The notes beneath the pieces were generated by a model. That model was not told the DNA's origin, made no database searches, and was given only the letters and a program-made list of their open reading frames with translations. From Patagioenas fasciata (taxonomy: Eukaryota > Chordata > Aves > Columbiformes > Columbidae): a stretch of 64,000 nucleotides of DNA. Made by a program: the position numbers and the translations under genes. The first letter of the stretch is position 1; every line of letters starts with the position of its first letter. Location: positions 4,972,001-5,036,000 of the forward strand of contig NC_092520.1 in NCBI RefSeq assembly GCF_037038585.1, in the 5' to 3' direction. Shown piece by piece: positions 13,190 through 26,800 of the stretch.

Positions 13190-13936
13190 GAATGAACAGC
13201 ATTCATTTACCAAGGATAAATCATGCTTGGCCTACCTGATGGTCTCTGAGGATGTGCTGGTAGAGCTGTGGAGGAGGGGAGAGTAGCGGGTGTTGTCTTC
13301 TTTGGCTTCAGTAAGGCTTTTGAGATTATGTTCTGCACCATCCTTGTATTAAAGATACGAGAGACATTGCAGTCTGGGTGGTTGGGCTGCTGATTGGGTG
13401 GGAAACTGGCTAGAACTATCCTGGAACCTTTCATTTTACCTATTTTTATCATCAACCTCATCAAATTTGTGAGTGACACCAAATTTGGGGAATAACCAAC
13501 ACGCTCAAGGGCAGGGCTGCCATACAGGAGGATCAGGCCAGGCTGGGGCTGACGAGGACCTCGTGGAATTCAACAAGGACAAATGCAAAGTCCTGCACCT
13601 GGGGTGGCCTCACCTAGGTTGGACTCACCTGGTATGGGTTCACCTGGGATGGACTAGCTCCCCAGTGCCTACAAGGAGGTTATTCGAGAGACTGGAACAC
13701 AGGAGGTTCCACTTAAATTTGAGAAGAAACTTCTTCATGGTGAGGGTGTCAGAGCCTGGCCCAGGCTGCCCAGGGAGGCTGTGGAGTCTCCTTCTCTGCA
13801 GACATTCAAACCCGCCTGGACACCTTCCTGTGGAACCTCAGCTGGGTGTTCCTGCTCCATGGGGGGATTGCACTGGATGAGCTTTCCGGGTCCCTTCCAA
13901 TCCCTGACATTCTGGGATTCTGTGGTTCTGTGAGAT
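13190..13936 (+). mobile_element. CR1 fragment with decayed reverse transcriptase and 3' end
   Basis: Translation fragments such as [13 protein letters not shown] (around 13560-13605) and a degenerate 'GFSKAFE' patch are remnants of the CR1 reverse-transcriptase frame. They are followed by the 3' untranslated block and a tail ending tctgggattctgtggttctg. The frame is broken by stops. Confidence 0.85.
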
Positions 13937-13944
13937 GGAGCCAG

Positions 13945-14214
13945 GCTTTTCACAGCAGCACATGGCAAGACAATGAGAAAAAACAGACATAAATTGAAAC
14001 AAGAGTTTCCAACTGGAAGTAAGGAAAAACTTCCCACTATGAGGTAATTAGGCACCGAGGCGGCTTGCCCAGGATGGTCGTGTCATCTCCATCCTGGGAT
14101 GTTTTTAAGACTTTAATGGACAAAGCCCCGTGCAGCTTGTTTTGATTTCAGCTTCATGCAGGGGTTGGGCTAGAGACCTCCCAAGGTCCCTTCCCTCCTG
14201 ATTCTGTGATTTTA
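13945..14214 (+). mobile_element. CR1 3' fragment of a different subfamily
   Basis: It has aactggaagtaaggaaaaac, a weak ggttgggctagagacctccc block and the tail cctcctgattctgtgatttt. It lies directly behind the preceding CR1. Confidence 0.7.
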
Positions 14215-15204
14215 TCCATGTTCCTCCTGCCATTCTGTCTCCAGGGAAGCAGAGACGTTTTGCAATTTCATGGGATTTTTTTCTCTTTCCCTGCAAAGCT
14301 CGTGTTGTGTACTTGCTGTTTTATATGAGCTACAGAACAGATGGGAACTCTGAAGCAGCTCTTCAGATTAATAATTAACACTTTGACCTTCTGCAACATC
14401 CTTCTGTGCTCCAGGAACTCTCAACTTTTCCATGAGTTGTTATTGCCGGTGAGAAAGATGATGTGCGGAAAGGTTGTCCCACTTCGTGAGCACTCATTAT
14501 AGAAACCTGATTATCTGAATATTTAGTCTTTATTTCAGTACTGAGCAGAGGAGAGGCAGGGACCAGATCTGCAAGGCAGCATTCGGCTGCCCAACAATGA
14601 AAATGTCCTTCCTTCTCCTGCAGTTCCCTGGGTTATTTATGACACATTTCCGATTTCTTCAATAAATGAGGCAGTGATCTTACAGACAACAGTCTCCACT
14701 GCAAAACCCTGATTCATTCTCCAGGCAGGTCCTGGGGAAAAAGTTAATATGAGATCCTTTAAATAATATGTCTCTGAAAGCATCTGGAGCCATGCTGGGG
14801 TTGAATTAGCCATCTTAATTCCTAACCTTTGACATGTGAATGATCTTTTAGGGTAGAATGCTCTTTTCATGTAGTTTTAAGCCTGAAATATTTATTATTA
14901 TATATAACAAAGTAACTTGAATGTTGTTTTAATACAGTTCTAAGACTGTAATATATATGATAAATGTCTCTTTCTTATGAGCTTCCTGGCTCCATCCCAG
15001 CTTTGTCTGCCCACATCCAGGGAGCAGCTTGGTGTACTCTGATACAACAGAAACATGGGCTGGTTTGTCCCCTCCTGCTCACACCTGCGACAGTTAGAGA
15101 GGTGGAGGTGGGACCATGCTACCTAAAGCCCAACCTTGTACTGCAAAGCCCTTTGTTGGTGAGAAGAGCATGAAACCTCCACCACAAGGTCAACTCAGGT
15201 AGTT

Positions 15205-15511
15205 CTCCTTGTTTGTCTTCAAAGTCCTCCAAAGAAATGACAGGAAGACATGCCAGAGGAGGTTTAGGTTGGACGTTAGGAAAAGGTTCTTCACCCAGGG
15301 GGTGCTGGACACTGGAACAGGCTCCCCAGGGAGGTGTCACAGCCCCAAGCCTGACAGTGTTCAAGAGGAGACTGGAGAACACTCTCAGACACACGGTGTG
15401 ACCTGTGGGGTTGTCCTGTGCAGGACAGGAGTTGGACTCCGTGATCCTTGGGGTCCCTTCCAAGTCAGGACATTCTGTGATTCCATGATCCTATGATTCA
15501 ATGATTCTATG
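15205..15511 (+). mobile_element. CR1 3' fragment
   Basis: It contains ggtttaggttggacgttagg, ggagttggactccgtgatcc and a tail with several degenerate ATTCTATG units. Confidence 0.85.
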
Positions 15512-15739
15512 TCAAGATGAGACATCATGGCATTTCCCGATGAGGAAGACCATTTGCCTTTACAGGTCTTCAATACTTTACACTGTATTTGTCTTTCTGT
15601 TGACTATGGAGGGAGTTTGTTTCAGCCTCATCAGCTGAGACCTGCTTGCACTTAAGGCAGCAAGACTGGGGTGACCCATCCTCAAGTTCCCTTCTGTGAT
15701 CAGCCTGAGAGAGAACCAAGCCCCTTGACAGGATTGAAT

Positions 15740-16165
15740 GAATCACAGAATTGTAGAATAATTTGAGTTGGAAGGGACCTTCAAAGCTCATCCAGTGCCA
15801 CCCCTGCCAGGTTGCTCAGAGCCCCATCCAGCCTGGCCTGGGATGTCTCCAGGGATGGGGCATCCACCACCTCTCTGGGAAACCTGGGGCAGGGTTTCAC
15901 CACTCTCATTAGAAAAAATTTCTTCCTCATGTCTGGCCTGAATCTCCCCTCTTTTAGTTTAAAACAATCCCTGCTTGTCCTATCACAACAGACCCTGTTA
16001 AAAAGTCTGTCCCTGTCTGTCTTTCGACCCCTTTTAAGCGCTGAAAGGCTGCACTAAGGTCTCCCCAGAGCTTCTCTTCTCCAGCTGAACACCCGAACTC
16101 TCTCATCCTGTCCTCCCAGCAGAGCTGTTCCAACCTCAGATAATTTCTGTGGCTCCTCTGGACCC
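15740..16165 (-). mobile_element. CR1 fragment
   Basis: The plus strand begins aatcacagaattgtagaata, then gagttggaagggaccttc, and continues through the CR1 3' region to about 16165. Confidence 0.85.
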
Positions 16166-17160
16166 TGTTATTTGTGCAGCACATTGTACCGGGGGGACCT
16201 GCTGTGGGTGAGCCTTTGGTAGCCCCTGTAATACATTTGAAGAAGTTCTGTCTGTCTAATTTTATCACTCTGTAATGGGGTTTCCTGTGCAGTAGTGCAT
16301 CCAACACCTGGTTATAAATGTTATTCTGAGCTCTTCCAGGGAAATCCTTAGGGTTGTTCTGGGTTGTTCTTTGGTTTTTGTTTTTTTTTTTAAGCACTCT
16401 CTCCTCTAACGCTTTATTGCTGCTGAATTTGGGCTGTGACGAATGGGAAACTTCTCCTGAGTCTGCACTTTCTCTCCTCTCTTGCGTTGGTCCCGCATAC
16501 AAATGCGCCAGGTCCCTGGGGAGCAGCCAAGACTGCACCACTCAGCTGGAGCGGCTGGTAGCGCAGCGTAAATGTCAAATGTTCACCTCTGATATTGCAC
16601 AGAGGGGCTGCAATTCCTTCCCTGCTTCCCAGGGCTTTTATTTCCTTCCCTGACTGTGAATACAACCATCAGGAGCATCTTTCCCTCTTGAGGACACTTG
16701 AGCCAGCAAACACCAGTGGAAGAACTTGGCTCCTCTAATTCCCCGCTCAGCACCTCTGTGGGTCTGTGGCAGGATGTCTCCAGGGGATTTTGGATTTTGT
16801 GAAACATCTTTAGTTGCTGAACCCATTGAGGAGAGGGAGCTCATCCGTCCCTGGGGTCGAGTGTAAGGTTGTACTTGGATGTTTACAAGACAAAAATGCT
16901 CAAATGTGTGATTAGTCTGAAGAAGTTCTGTGTTTTTCTGTATTCATGGGGGCTTTACTCTCAGTCAAACATCATCAGAGTAGAAACTTTTCTGAATGCC
17001 ACCATGAAAAGGGCACAAGAATTATCTTCGTAGTGGTCCCAGACAGGTCTCAAGCTCTCCTTCTTTGATCTCCCTTGCCAACCCGTGCTTGAAAGCTCAG
17101 CAGGCCCTGCTTGAACTAATCTATTGCTCTGTTCCTCTCTTTCAGCAGCTGGGAGCAGAG

Positions 17161-17842
17161 ATGGATAAGATATTGGAAGCTGTGGTGATGTCCTCATACC
17201 CCAACAATGTGAAGCAAGGGCTTGTGAGGCGTGTCATCGAGGCAGCAAAGCAGCCCATGGACAGTGAGCAATGCTGGTCCATGCTGGAGCTGTCTACCAA
17301 GCTTTATCTCACAGGGGACACCAAGTATAAAAGAGAGATTGGGAAAGAGGTTTTGGAGGTCTATGGTCACTACCACCCAGAGGAATTTGAGGAGTTCTTC
17401 AACGTCCGCTTCCTACTGAGTCTCCTCCAGGAAGGCTATGGACCTTTGGGGAAGAGAAGCCATTATGTACTTGATTATATCCAGTTAGGACTGCAGTTCG
17501 TCTCGGAAAGCCCATCAGCAAACAGCATCTTCAGCTTATTGAGGATCGAGGTTCTCCGGAAAGTCTGTGAGAGGCCCAGCCCCAAGCAGTGTGCGAAGAT
17601 CAGCAAACTCTTAACCCAGCACCCTCAGTGCATCCCCACGGGCAAACACCAGGTTTTGTTTTGCCAGCAGCTGATCAGGTGCATCGGGCAGTTCCAGTGC
17701 GTCTCCGAGGGGGAAGAGGCCATCATGGAGTTTTTGGAGCAGGTGAACAAAGTGAGCGGTCTGCTGCAGAGGATCTGGAGGACTCAGACCTCGGCCATCC
17801 TGCCCTCTCTGAAGGAGCTGTTCACTATCATTTCTTCGACAG
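17161..17842 (+). CDS. USP35: USP35 coding exon 1 (N-terminal helical region)
   Basis: The acceptor is a pyrimidine-rich tract ending ctttcag at 17145, so the exon begins near 17146 with about 15 nt of 5' UTR before the ATG at 17161. The protein starts [20 protein letters not shown], which matches the known USP35 start. An in-frame ATG at 17065 lies inside the intron upstream of the acceptor and is not used. The exon encodes residues 1-227 plus one base and ends at the donor GTAATT. The sequence is leucine-rich and helical, consistent with an ARM/HEAT-like fold, and contains no protease motif. Confidence 0.95.
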
Positions 17843-20800
17843 GTAATTAAAAAAAAACAAGGCTGGGAATGTAAATATTAGCTCTGATGAAGTCAAATTT
17901 CGTGGGGTTCTTCACAAGAAAGATGGGGACAGAGTTTTTAGCAGGGCTTATTACAATAGGATGAGGGGTAATGGTTTTAAACTAAAGGAGGGGAGATTCA
18001 GGCCGGACACAAGGAAGAAATTTTTGACCGTGAGGGTGGTGAGAGCCTGTCCCAGGTTGGCCAGAGAGGTGGTGGATGAACCACCCCTGGAGACAACCCA
18101 GGCCAGGCTGGACGGGGCCCTGAGCAACCTGAGCTGGTGAAGATGTCCCTGCTCATGGCAGGGGTGGCACTGGATGAGCTTGGAAGGTCCCTTCCAACCC
18201 AAAATGTTCTGTGATTCTATGATTTACAGCAGCTGACTATCTGCTCCACTTATGTAGGCAGAAATTATTTGGCTTTTACAGACAAGAAATACCCTCATGT
18301 GCCTGGTTTTCATGCAACTAATGTCTTCATTGCTGGTGTTCTTGGGGTAATGGGTTCAAAATGGAACACAAGAGGTTCCACTTAAATTTGAGAAGAAATT
18401 TCTTCTCAGTAAAGATAACAAACCACTGGAATAGGCTGCCCAGGGGAGTTGTGGAGTCTCCTTCTCTGCAGCCATTCAAACCCGCCTGGACACCTTCCTG
18501 TGGAACCTCAGCTGGGTGTTCCTGCTCCATGGGGGGATTGGACTGGATGAGCTTTCCAGGTCCCTTCCAATCCCTGACATTCTGGGATTCTGTGATCTTG
18601 CAGAGGAGCAGGAAGCACCATCCAACGCCTTGGCCAGTGTGGTCCAGTTTGTCCCTCTGGAGCTCATGGATGGCGTCATAAGAAACCTAACCAATGATGA
18701 CAGCATCACCGATGTGCAAATGATGACCGCCATTGGCAGGTAGGAGAAGCTGCATTACTGAACATCATTCTCAGTTCAGAGAAAAACCCTTCCCAAAGCT
18801 GCGCTCAGTTCCTTTGCATGGTTTTATCTCAACCAGTTTGGCTCCTCTAGTGAGAAGTGTGTGGGGAAAAAGGGAATTTCTGGATCCTTCCTTCCATCCC
18901 TGAGGGCTGAGAGAATAAAGACCTTTTATTTATATAATAATAACAACAATATTACTGTTTGGTTGATTTAATTTTTCTTAGAAATAAATAGTGTTATGGA
19001 TGCTCAATGTAAGATATCTTGAAGAGTTTTTATTTTTTTTTTTCAGAAGCTATTAGGGACCTTTTCTTCACAAAAAAGTCTCCTTTACAGAATTTCGTGT
19101 TGATCGCGGTCTCCTTTCAGAAGGATATAATCCTAAATCACCAGTCACAGCTAAAAATCTTGGAGACGGAGGTATGCCCAGCTGTTTCAATGAATGCATC
19201 TTGCTCTTCGTCAGATGAACGTGATGCTGCTGGCCTGGATGTTGGTCCCATACAATGTTTATCCCTCCCTTCTGTGCAGACAGAGTCAATGGAGATGCCA
19301 AGGCATGGTGAAGAGTAGTGGGTGATACTCCCTGATATGCTAGACCTGGTCTTTTCAGACCAGAGTAATCTCTGGCATCACCGGATCTTCCAGGCACACT
19401 TGTGTCCATGTCCTACAGCTCCTCTACACTCCAGTGCCTTCCTTCCAACTTGTTCAGGAGTGTCTTCAACCCATGCTCACCTTAGAGGTTTCCATTTCCA
19501 CAGGTGACATTCACACATACTTAACCCGAGGGAGCTGCTGTGACTTGATATGGCTGGAAATATCTGGTTATTTCTTTTAGTATTGGATTTTTGTCCCCTC
19601 CCAATAAGGTTATATGACAGAAACACACATCACGCACAGAATCACAGAGTTGTTGGGGTTGGAAGGGACCTCTGGAGATCATCCAGTCCAACCCACCTGC
19701 TAACGCAGGGTCACCAGAGCAGATCACACAGGAAGGTGTCCAGGTGGGTTTGAATGTCTCCAGAGAATGAGACTCCACAACCTCTCTGGGCAGCCTGGTC
19801 CAGGCTCTGGCACCTCAAAGTGAAGTTTCTCTTTATATTCAGATGGAACCTCCTGTGTCTGTGCTTGTTACCCCACACCGTATTGCTGAGCACCATTGAA
19901 CAGAGTCTGATCCATCCTCTTGACACCCACCCTGGAGATATTTATCAACATTGGTGAGATCCCCTCTCAGCTTCTCTTCTCCAGGCTGATTCCTGATGGG
20001 AACTTTATGTATGCAGAAAGGGTTTGCTTCCTTTTGACTTGCTGGGGAAGGTCATGGTCCCAAGCAACTCAAGGCAAAAGATTAAGTTATCAGCTCAATT
20101 CTTAACTGTCTTCTCCATCTTTTTATCCTTCTGGGAACCTGCTGCTGCCAGTTCCAGGTGATAAATCCTCTAAGAGCACCAGTGCTTAATATGAAGGTTG
20201 CAAAACCAATTGCTTCATTCCTGAAAACATTCTTTGTCGAGCAGAAGGATGAGTAAATGATTACTCAGAATTAGCAAAACATTAAGCAGAGCCTGCAAAA
20301 TGTAATTAAGGTCACTTAGGAGAAACGAGAAAGTTTTGCTGACGTTTACAGCAGATGGTGCCCCAGAAAACTGCAACAACCATTGGCCTTTTGATGAGCG
20401 TGTGCTCCATGCCTAGAAAATCAAAGAAATATGGGTGAGTTGAAAGGATCTTTCAGCTTACGATCCCCAACAAACTGGTTGCATATAGAAGTCCCTTCCT
20501 CCAAAGTCTGGGTTTAGGGGTTAGCAGCAGGGGAATAAACTGGATGTGGAGTGGAGCTGCTTCTGATCAAGCATTTAAAGAACAAACAGTAAAATAAAAA
20601 AGCGAGCCTGGCACCTGCTGGTATAAGTGTACACAACAAGCTCTTTTAGAGAGTTTCTTTTAGAGTTTGTCTCTTTTCAGACAAACTCTATTAATGTGCA
20701 TCTGTGACTTCAGAAGTAGTCACAGATTTTTCCTTTTTTTCCCCTTTTTCCTGGGGGTGTGTCTGTTTCCAAGAGCCCAGGTCCACATGAAGAAGGCATC

Positions 20801-23800
20801 TGCTGTCCCGCAGCAATGCAGGCACTTGCTATCTCTGGAAAACAGGATCTGGGCTTTTTAAAGTTTAGCATATCAAATCAATGGCTCCTTTGGAAAATTG
20901 ACCTTTGGCTCTTTTGGAAAAAAGACCAATGAACTGCAGTGGGAGTAGGTGTTGAAAAAGCCTCTTAAGGTGGTCAGGGAAATGAAGAACATTTCCTGCA
21001 AGAAAAGCTTAAAATAAACAGGCTTGTTTAGTCCATCCACAGGAAAGCAGAGATGGGAAGGGATTGCTATGCCTGCATACATTGAAGGAATAAACAGTAG
21101 GAAAGGAAAAGAGCTATTTCAGCTATTTATTTTGGCATAAGATCAAATAAACTATAAGATAGCCAGAAATACATATATGCCCAGAGAAGTGGTGGAGTCA
21201 CCATCCTTGGAGGGGTTTAACAGACATGTAGATGAGGTTCTTAGGGACATGGTTTAGTGACAGTGTTGGGTTAATGGTTGGACTGGACAATCTTAAGAAT
21301 CTCTTCCAACCAAAATGATTCTATGACCCTGTGATTCTACGCTGGCTGTTAGAAGAGAGATCCGAACCATTAACGCAACCCACTGATGGAACAGCTATGA
21401 AAGAAGAACGGTGGGAGCAAAGGACCTCCCTGCTTTGAGAAGTGTAGTGGGACGTTCATGAAAAGGTGCGACTCATCATGGCCTTAGACAACAGCCTGAG
21501 AGATCGTTGTTTTGCCATAGAAAACACCTTTTCTTCTGTACCACAGCACTGTGCTGGTCTTTTCCCATGACTACTGTTGCACTGGGAACTCGTAGTCACC
21601 TTCTCTCTGGCTGTTCTTCAAGCAGACAAGTTACCAACATGTAGCATCCGTTTCTTGTGCCTTGCATGCATTTTGAATCAAAGTGTTTCCTCCCACTTCT
21701 ACATTTCTAATCCTCAGGGTCTTTCTTGTGATACCTTGATCTTCATCTTGTGTCAATGATGCCTCCCAGATTTGCATCATCACCAATTTCACAGCCATGT
21801 TGAGGATGTTTGTGCTAACATAATTAGATCCTGAAGACTGTTGCTTGTAACCTCCTTTCGGATTGCCTGTGAGATATGATCTACTTCTTTCCTTTGACTA
21901 TACATTTATATATCCCAACAAACCTGACTTTGGCACCTACGCTAACACCCTGTGTCACTATGTCACTTCTTCCCAGTCACCCCCTCATTACCTGTATTCA
22001 TTATAGGAACTGTTTTCCTATTCTTCCTACATAAAGCACCATGCCAAAGTTAATAGAGTTGTTAAAACTTACCAGAGTTGAATGTTATGTGATGGAAATC
22101 ACCTGTTCCTCTTGTTTGGACTTCACAAGCGCTTCATATTTCATTTTCATATCAGCTGTCATCGCTCTTGTTTCCATTCTCAGATCTTTTATCTGTCTCC
22201 TCTTTGTCACCCTGATCAATTCCTTCCTCTTGCTGAAAATGGAGGCAGAGGATGTGTTTAGTTTGGAAGTCACATTTAGAGGCTGTATCATATCTTTAAT
22301 CACCATCACATCCTCTGTATACAGTGATTACATCGCTCTCCTTATTCTCCTCTGGTGCAAACGTCTGCAGAAGCTCTTCTGGTATTTGCTTAATTACCCA
22401 ACTTGGCTTGACTTTTGGTATTTCTCAACATTCCAATATATTCTGCTCTTCAAGTTTTCTTCACTGGATAGCCTTTTATTTTTCCAGGTCCTTGTAGGCT
22501 TCACTTATTCCTTTTGCTCTTTGCCTTGCAGTCATTAGTTATCTATGTTCCCTTCATATATCTTGCATGAGATACAAGCTTATAAACAAACAGGGCTGGT
22601 TGGGTAAGATAGCTGGACTGAGGTGGGAGACTGAAGATCTGGGATATCTTCAAATCAAAGGTATTGACATGGTTAGTGAAGTTTGACCCTTGGAGATCCC
22701 AAGCCTTTGTTACTCCTCATTTTTGTTTAACGTTAAATTTAAACTGAAACAATGTGTCATCACTTAATCTGCGGTTATTTTATTTTATTTTTTTTAAGAG
22801 TGACTTCTGTAAAGTACATTTTACATGCAGAAACATGGCAACATGTTGGTGCGGTGGCTATAGATGAAATTTGTTAGTGTGATGTTCAGGAATAGGCAGC
22901 TTCTATTAGGGTTACCAGTATTTTTTTTTTAGTATGTTTCTGGAAATCAATGTTTCCCACACAGAGAATTAAAATATCTGAATCTGAGTGTTTCTTCCTT
23001 ACCAGTAACAATACAGAGATCACACCAGTATCACATGTTTTCTAATGGCAACAATGCAGGGACCTTGATCAAGACCTCACACAGTGGTATACAGAGCACT
23101 GTACCAGTGTTAAAAACTTGAACTCAAGTTGACTGACGTTAGGGGAAGAAATCCCCACTTTCTTCCATGGACTTGGGTCTGGTCTTCTGATGAACCACAG
23201 CGTGATGATGAAATTGAGGTAATTCCACTTCAGGCTCTGTTGTGCTTTGAATAAAATGTGAAGTGCCCTATGCAGAGCGCATGTCTTGATCCCCCTGAAT
23301 AGACATTAATTTGGAGGAGGTTTGACCCATAGGAGAACTTCGCTTTCACAGTATGTGCATTAAATTTACTTTAAGAGTCTGTCTTTAATTTCAGAATGAT
23401 TGACTGGGTATCCTGGCCCCTGGGAAAGAACATAGACAAGTGGATCATCGCTCTGCTGAAGGGTCTGGCCGCGGTGAAAAAGTTCAGCATCCTGATTGAA
23501 GTTACGCTTTCCAAAATTGAAAAGGTCAGTGGGCTCTTTTAAACATGAACGTGAACAACAGACTTCTCCTTGCACCTGAGATATCTTCTTGCCTTTCAAC
23601 TGGATGAGAACAAGATGTGATTTGAGATGTACAGAAAAGAGTGTGCTGTCCCAAGGGGTTTTGAAGGGACCATTGTGTTCCCTGCATCTTCTGCAAATGC
23701 TGCATTGCTGTGTATAGGATGGTGGGCTGATATTATTTTTACAGGACTGATGTTCTCCAGAGCAATGCGGAGTTATTTAGGTCCTGGTGTGCAGAGGCAC

Positions 23801-26800
23801 TGATATCTTAAAGGTTATGAAATAAAAGAAGCCAAGGATTTTCAACCCAACCAACCGCTTTCCTGCTCAAATTAAGGAACACTTTCTTTTGGAATGTGGC
23901 ATGCTCTTCTTCAGCTGTGCCTGGATCAGTGCTGGTTGGCACAGGCCTAACACATACCAGTGAGCAGATTAATTGGCTGAAATTGGTCACCACTTCAAAA
24001 ACATCTTCCATGCTCTGGTCCTGCTGTTCCCTCCTTTGTATAATGGGGATAACAGCAGGCTGAACCTCCAGTGGAAGTCACCGTAGAAGTTATCAAGAGT
24101 ATGATTATCAGTATTGGAACACCATCAATAACTTTGTTTGTCCCTGTGATCCCCTATGTACAATGAGCAGTGGGAGAGTAGCCAAGTGTCTCTGGCTTTT
24201 CTTTATCTTTCCTTTCATTGTTAATGGATAGGAAAGGGACACAGCCCTTAAAATAACACAGGACTTTTGGAAACTCTCAGAAATATGGTTGGAAAGGGGT
24301 AGAGGACATTGTCAACTTACTCTATTTTCTATAAAGTAGGATAAATATCATCACTTAGCCTTTGAAAAAAGCCTTTGCTTTCTACCTCTTTACCTGAAAG
24401 ATTAGTGATAAAGTTCTAAATATCGCAATAAAACAGAAAAGGCACGTTGTAGAAAATCTAGCATCCCTTTGTGCTTGCACGACCTCTTCCATTGGGAAGT
24501 ACAGAGATTCAGCGGTGTTACAGAGGTCTGCACCTCGCTGTGCCAGGCATTACACAAGCCTGAAAGAGAGAGGATAACCTACACGGTATTTTTAGCATGC
24601 CCTGAGACCATGCTCTGGACAGGAGATGACTCTGGACACCTGGCTGCAGGCTTCTCCTGCGTGTTGCAGTGCCCTCCTGCCTTCTCATTGACTTTTCTTC
24701 TCCCCCACCAGGTCTTCTCCAAATTGCTGTACCCCATCGTGAGAGAGGGGGCTTTGTCCGTCCTGCAGTACATGCTGCTGAGCTTCCAGCACTCCCACGA
24801 GGCATTTCACTTGGTAAGGCTGCGTCCAGCGTTCGGATGAGTGTAACCATGCCATGGGGCAACATGGGTGGGAGGGATCCTAAGGTGCTGAGATATTTGG
24901 GAATGTTTCCCTCATCTGCTTGATTTCACCGAGTCATGTAAATCCAACCCTGTCCATCCACTTGTAGCTTGTCCTGGAAGGTGCAAATAGGCTCTGGTAG
25001 CTTCTCCTGCAGCCCAAGCAGCTTTTTAGGCACCATGGAGCCAGTCCTGAGATGTGGAGGCAAGTCTTTAGCCTAAGAGGAGATGGTTGCCATAGGCAGA
25101 GCAACCACCCTATGTCAGAGAGTGAGGTGCAGAGGAGAAATGAGGCTTTGCTTTCTCCTCTGATGGTTCCTCCCATTTCTCTTGAGGCTCACCAGCTGCA
25201 TGGGTCATAGAATCCCAGAATGTCAGGGATTGGAAGGGACCTGGAAAGCTCATCCAGTGCAATCCCCCCATGGAGCAGGAACACCCAGCTGAGGTTCCAC
25301 AGGAAGGTGTCCAGGCGGGTTTGAATGTCTGCAGAGAAGGAGACTCCACAACCTCCCTGGGCAGCCTGGGCCAGGCTCTGCCATCCTCACTGAGAAGAAG
25401 TTTCTTCTCATATTTAAGTGGAACCTCCTACATTCCAGTTTGTACCCATTACCCCTTGTCCTATCACTGGTTGTCACCGAGAAGAGCCTGGCTCCATCCT
25501 CCTGACACTCACCCTTTATATATTTGTAAACATTAATGAGGTCACCCCTCAGTCTCCTCTTCTCCAGCTCCAGAGCCCCAGCTCCCTCAGCCTTTCCTCA
25601 CACTCCCTTCAGCATCTTTGTTGCCCTGCGCTGGACTCTCTCCAGCAGTTCCCTGTCCTTCTGGAACTGAGGGGCCACAACTGGACACAATATTCCAGAT
25701 GCAGTCTCCTTTTTCTCCTCAGCCTTTTGTCGTCTCCAGGGATAAATCACTACAAAGCTGGTTGGGGCTTGGACCTTTTGGATTTGAAATGTGTGTAATG
25801 TGTGCATGCTCCACTTTTCCTATGTGGTGCTCTGCCAGCTGGAGGAGTGATCTCCATGGACAAATGCATCTCCATGGTCCTCTCTCAGCTTCAAAGCCCA
25901 CCAGCGGAGGATGCTTTTAATACAGATATCTTGGATGGCTTGTCAAGCCACACTGAGGGTCTCAGCAGCAGTGGCTGTAGTACTCTTGCAGGTGTTTTAA
26001 CCTGATGTTTTCCAGCCCTGCAGGTAGAAGAGGAGGTTCCCCTCTTCTCTTGCTCTTGCACTTAGACCCCTTGCTTCTCCCACTCATTCTTCCTTGTGCT
26101 GAGCCATTTGTATGGTTGTGTGCTGAACTGTGCTGTAAAAGGAGCCCAGGTAAACCTGATCAAGCAGAAAATTCTGATGGTCAGTTACCCAGAGAGGTGG
26201 TGGATGAACCATCCCTGGAGACATCCCAGACCAGGCTGGACGGGGCTCTGAGCAACCTGAGCTGGTGAAGATGTCCCTGCTCATGGCAGGGGTGGCACTG
26301 GATGAGCTTTGAAGGTCCCTTCCAACCTAAACTATTTTGTGATTATGTGACAGCCCAACTTGGTCTTGGTCTGGGCCAACCACAAACTTGCCCTATTGCA
26401 TTTACCTGGAGGAATGGAGGAGGTAGAGGGGTGGCCAGGAGCAGGATGGTGAGCGGGGCTATACAGACCCAGGCTGGCTTCGGACGTTGTTTCCTGAAGA
26501 GATTTAGAAGATATGGCCCCATATTTGTTTTCACCCTTTCAGGTGAGGTGTGATAGATGTTGTCATGCTGGCTTTGGGATGTGTTACGTGAAGCCTTGGC
26601 ATTGAGAACATCTCTAAGGGTTCAGGCGTTGGAAAACAATCAATATATTCTTAAACAGCCCTTGCAGGTTCCTGACTGTTGGACTCAGTGGACCCCATCC
26701 CACATATGACTTCAAATTGTCACCAATGTGTGACACCTATTACCATTTCTTGAAGTGACGGGTCACCTTTCACAGTAGAATCACAGAATAGTTTGGGTTG

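Larger units (their letters stand above)
7881..17145 (+). other. USP35: Remainder of USP35 intron 1
   Basis: It holds seven CR1 fragments and a (TTTG)n tract. No coding sequence was recognised. Additional non-coding 5' exons of USP35 cannot be excluded. Confidence 0.6.

Noticed and set aside
17065..17160. In-frame upstream extension of the first USP35 coding exon
   Set aside because: A polypyrimidine tract and AG lie between this ATG and 17161, and the family start is MDKILEAVV.
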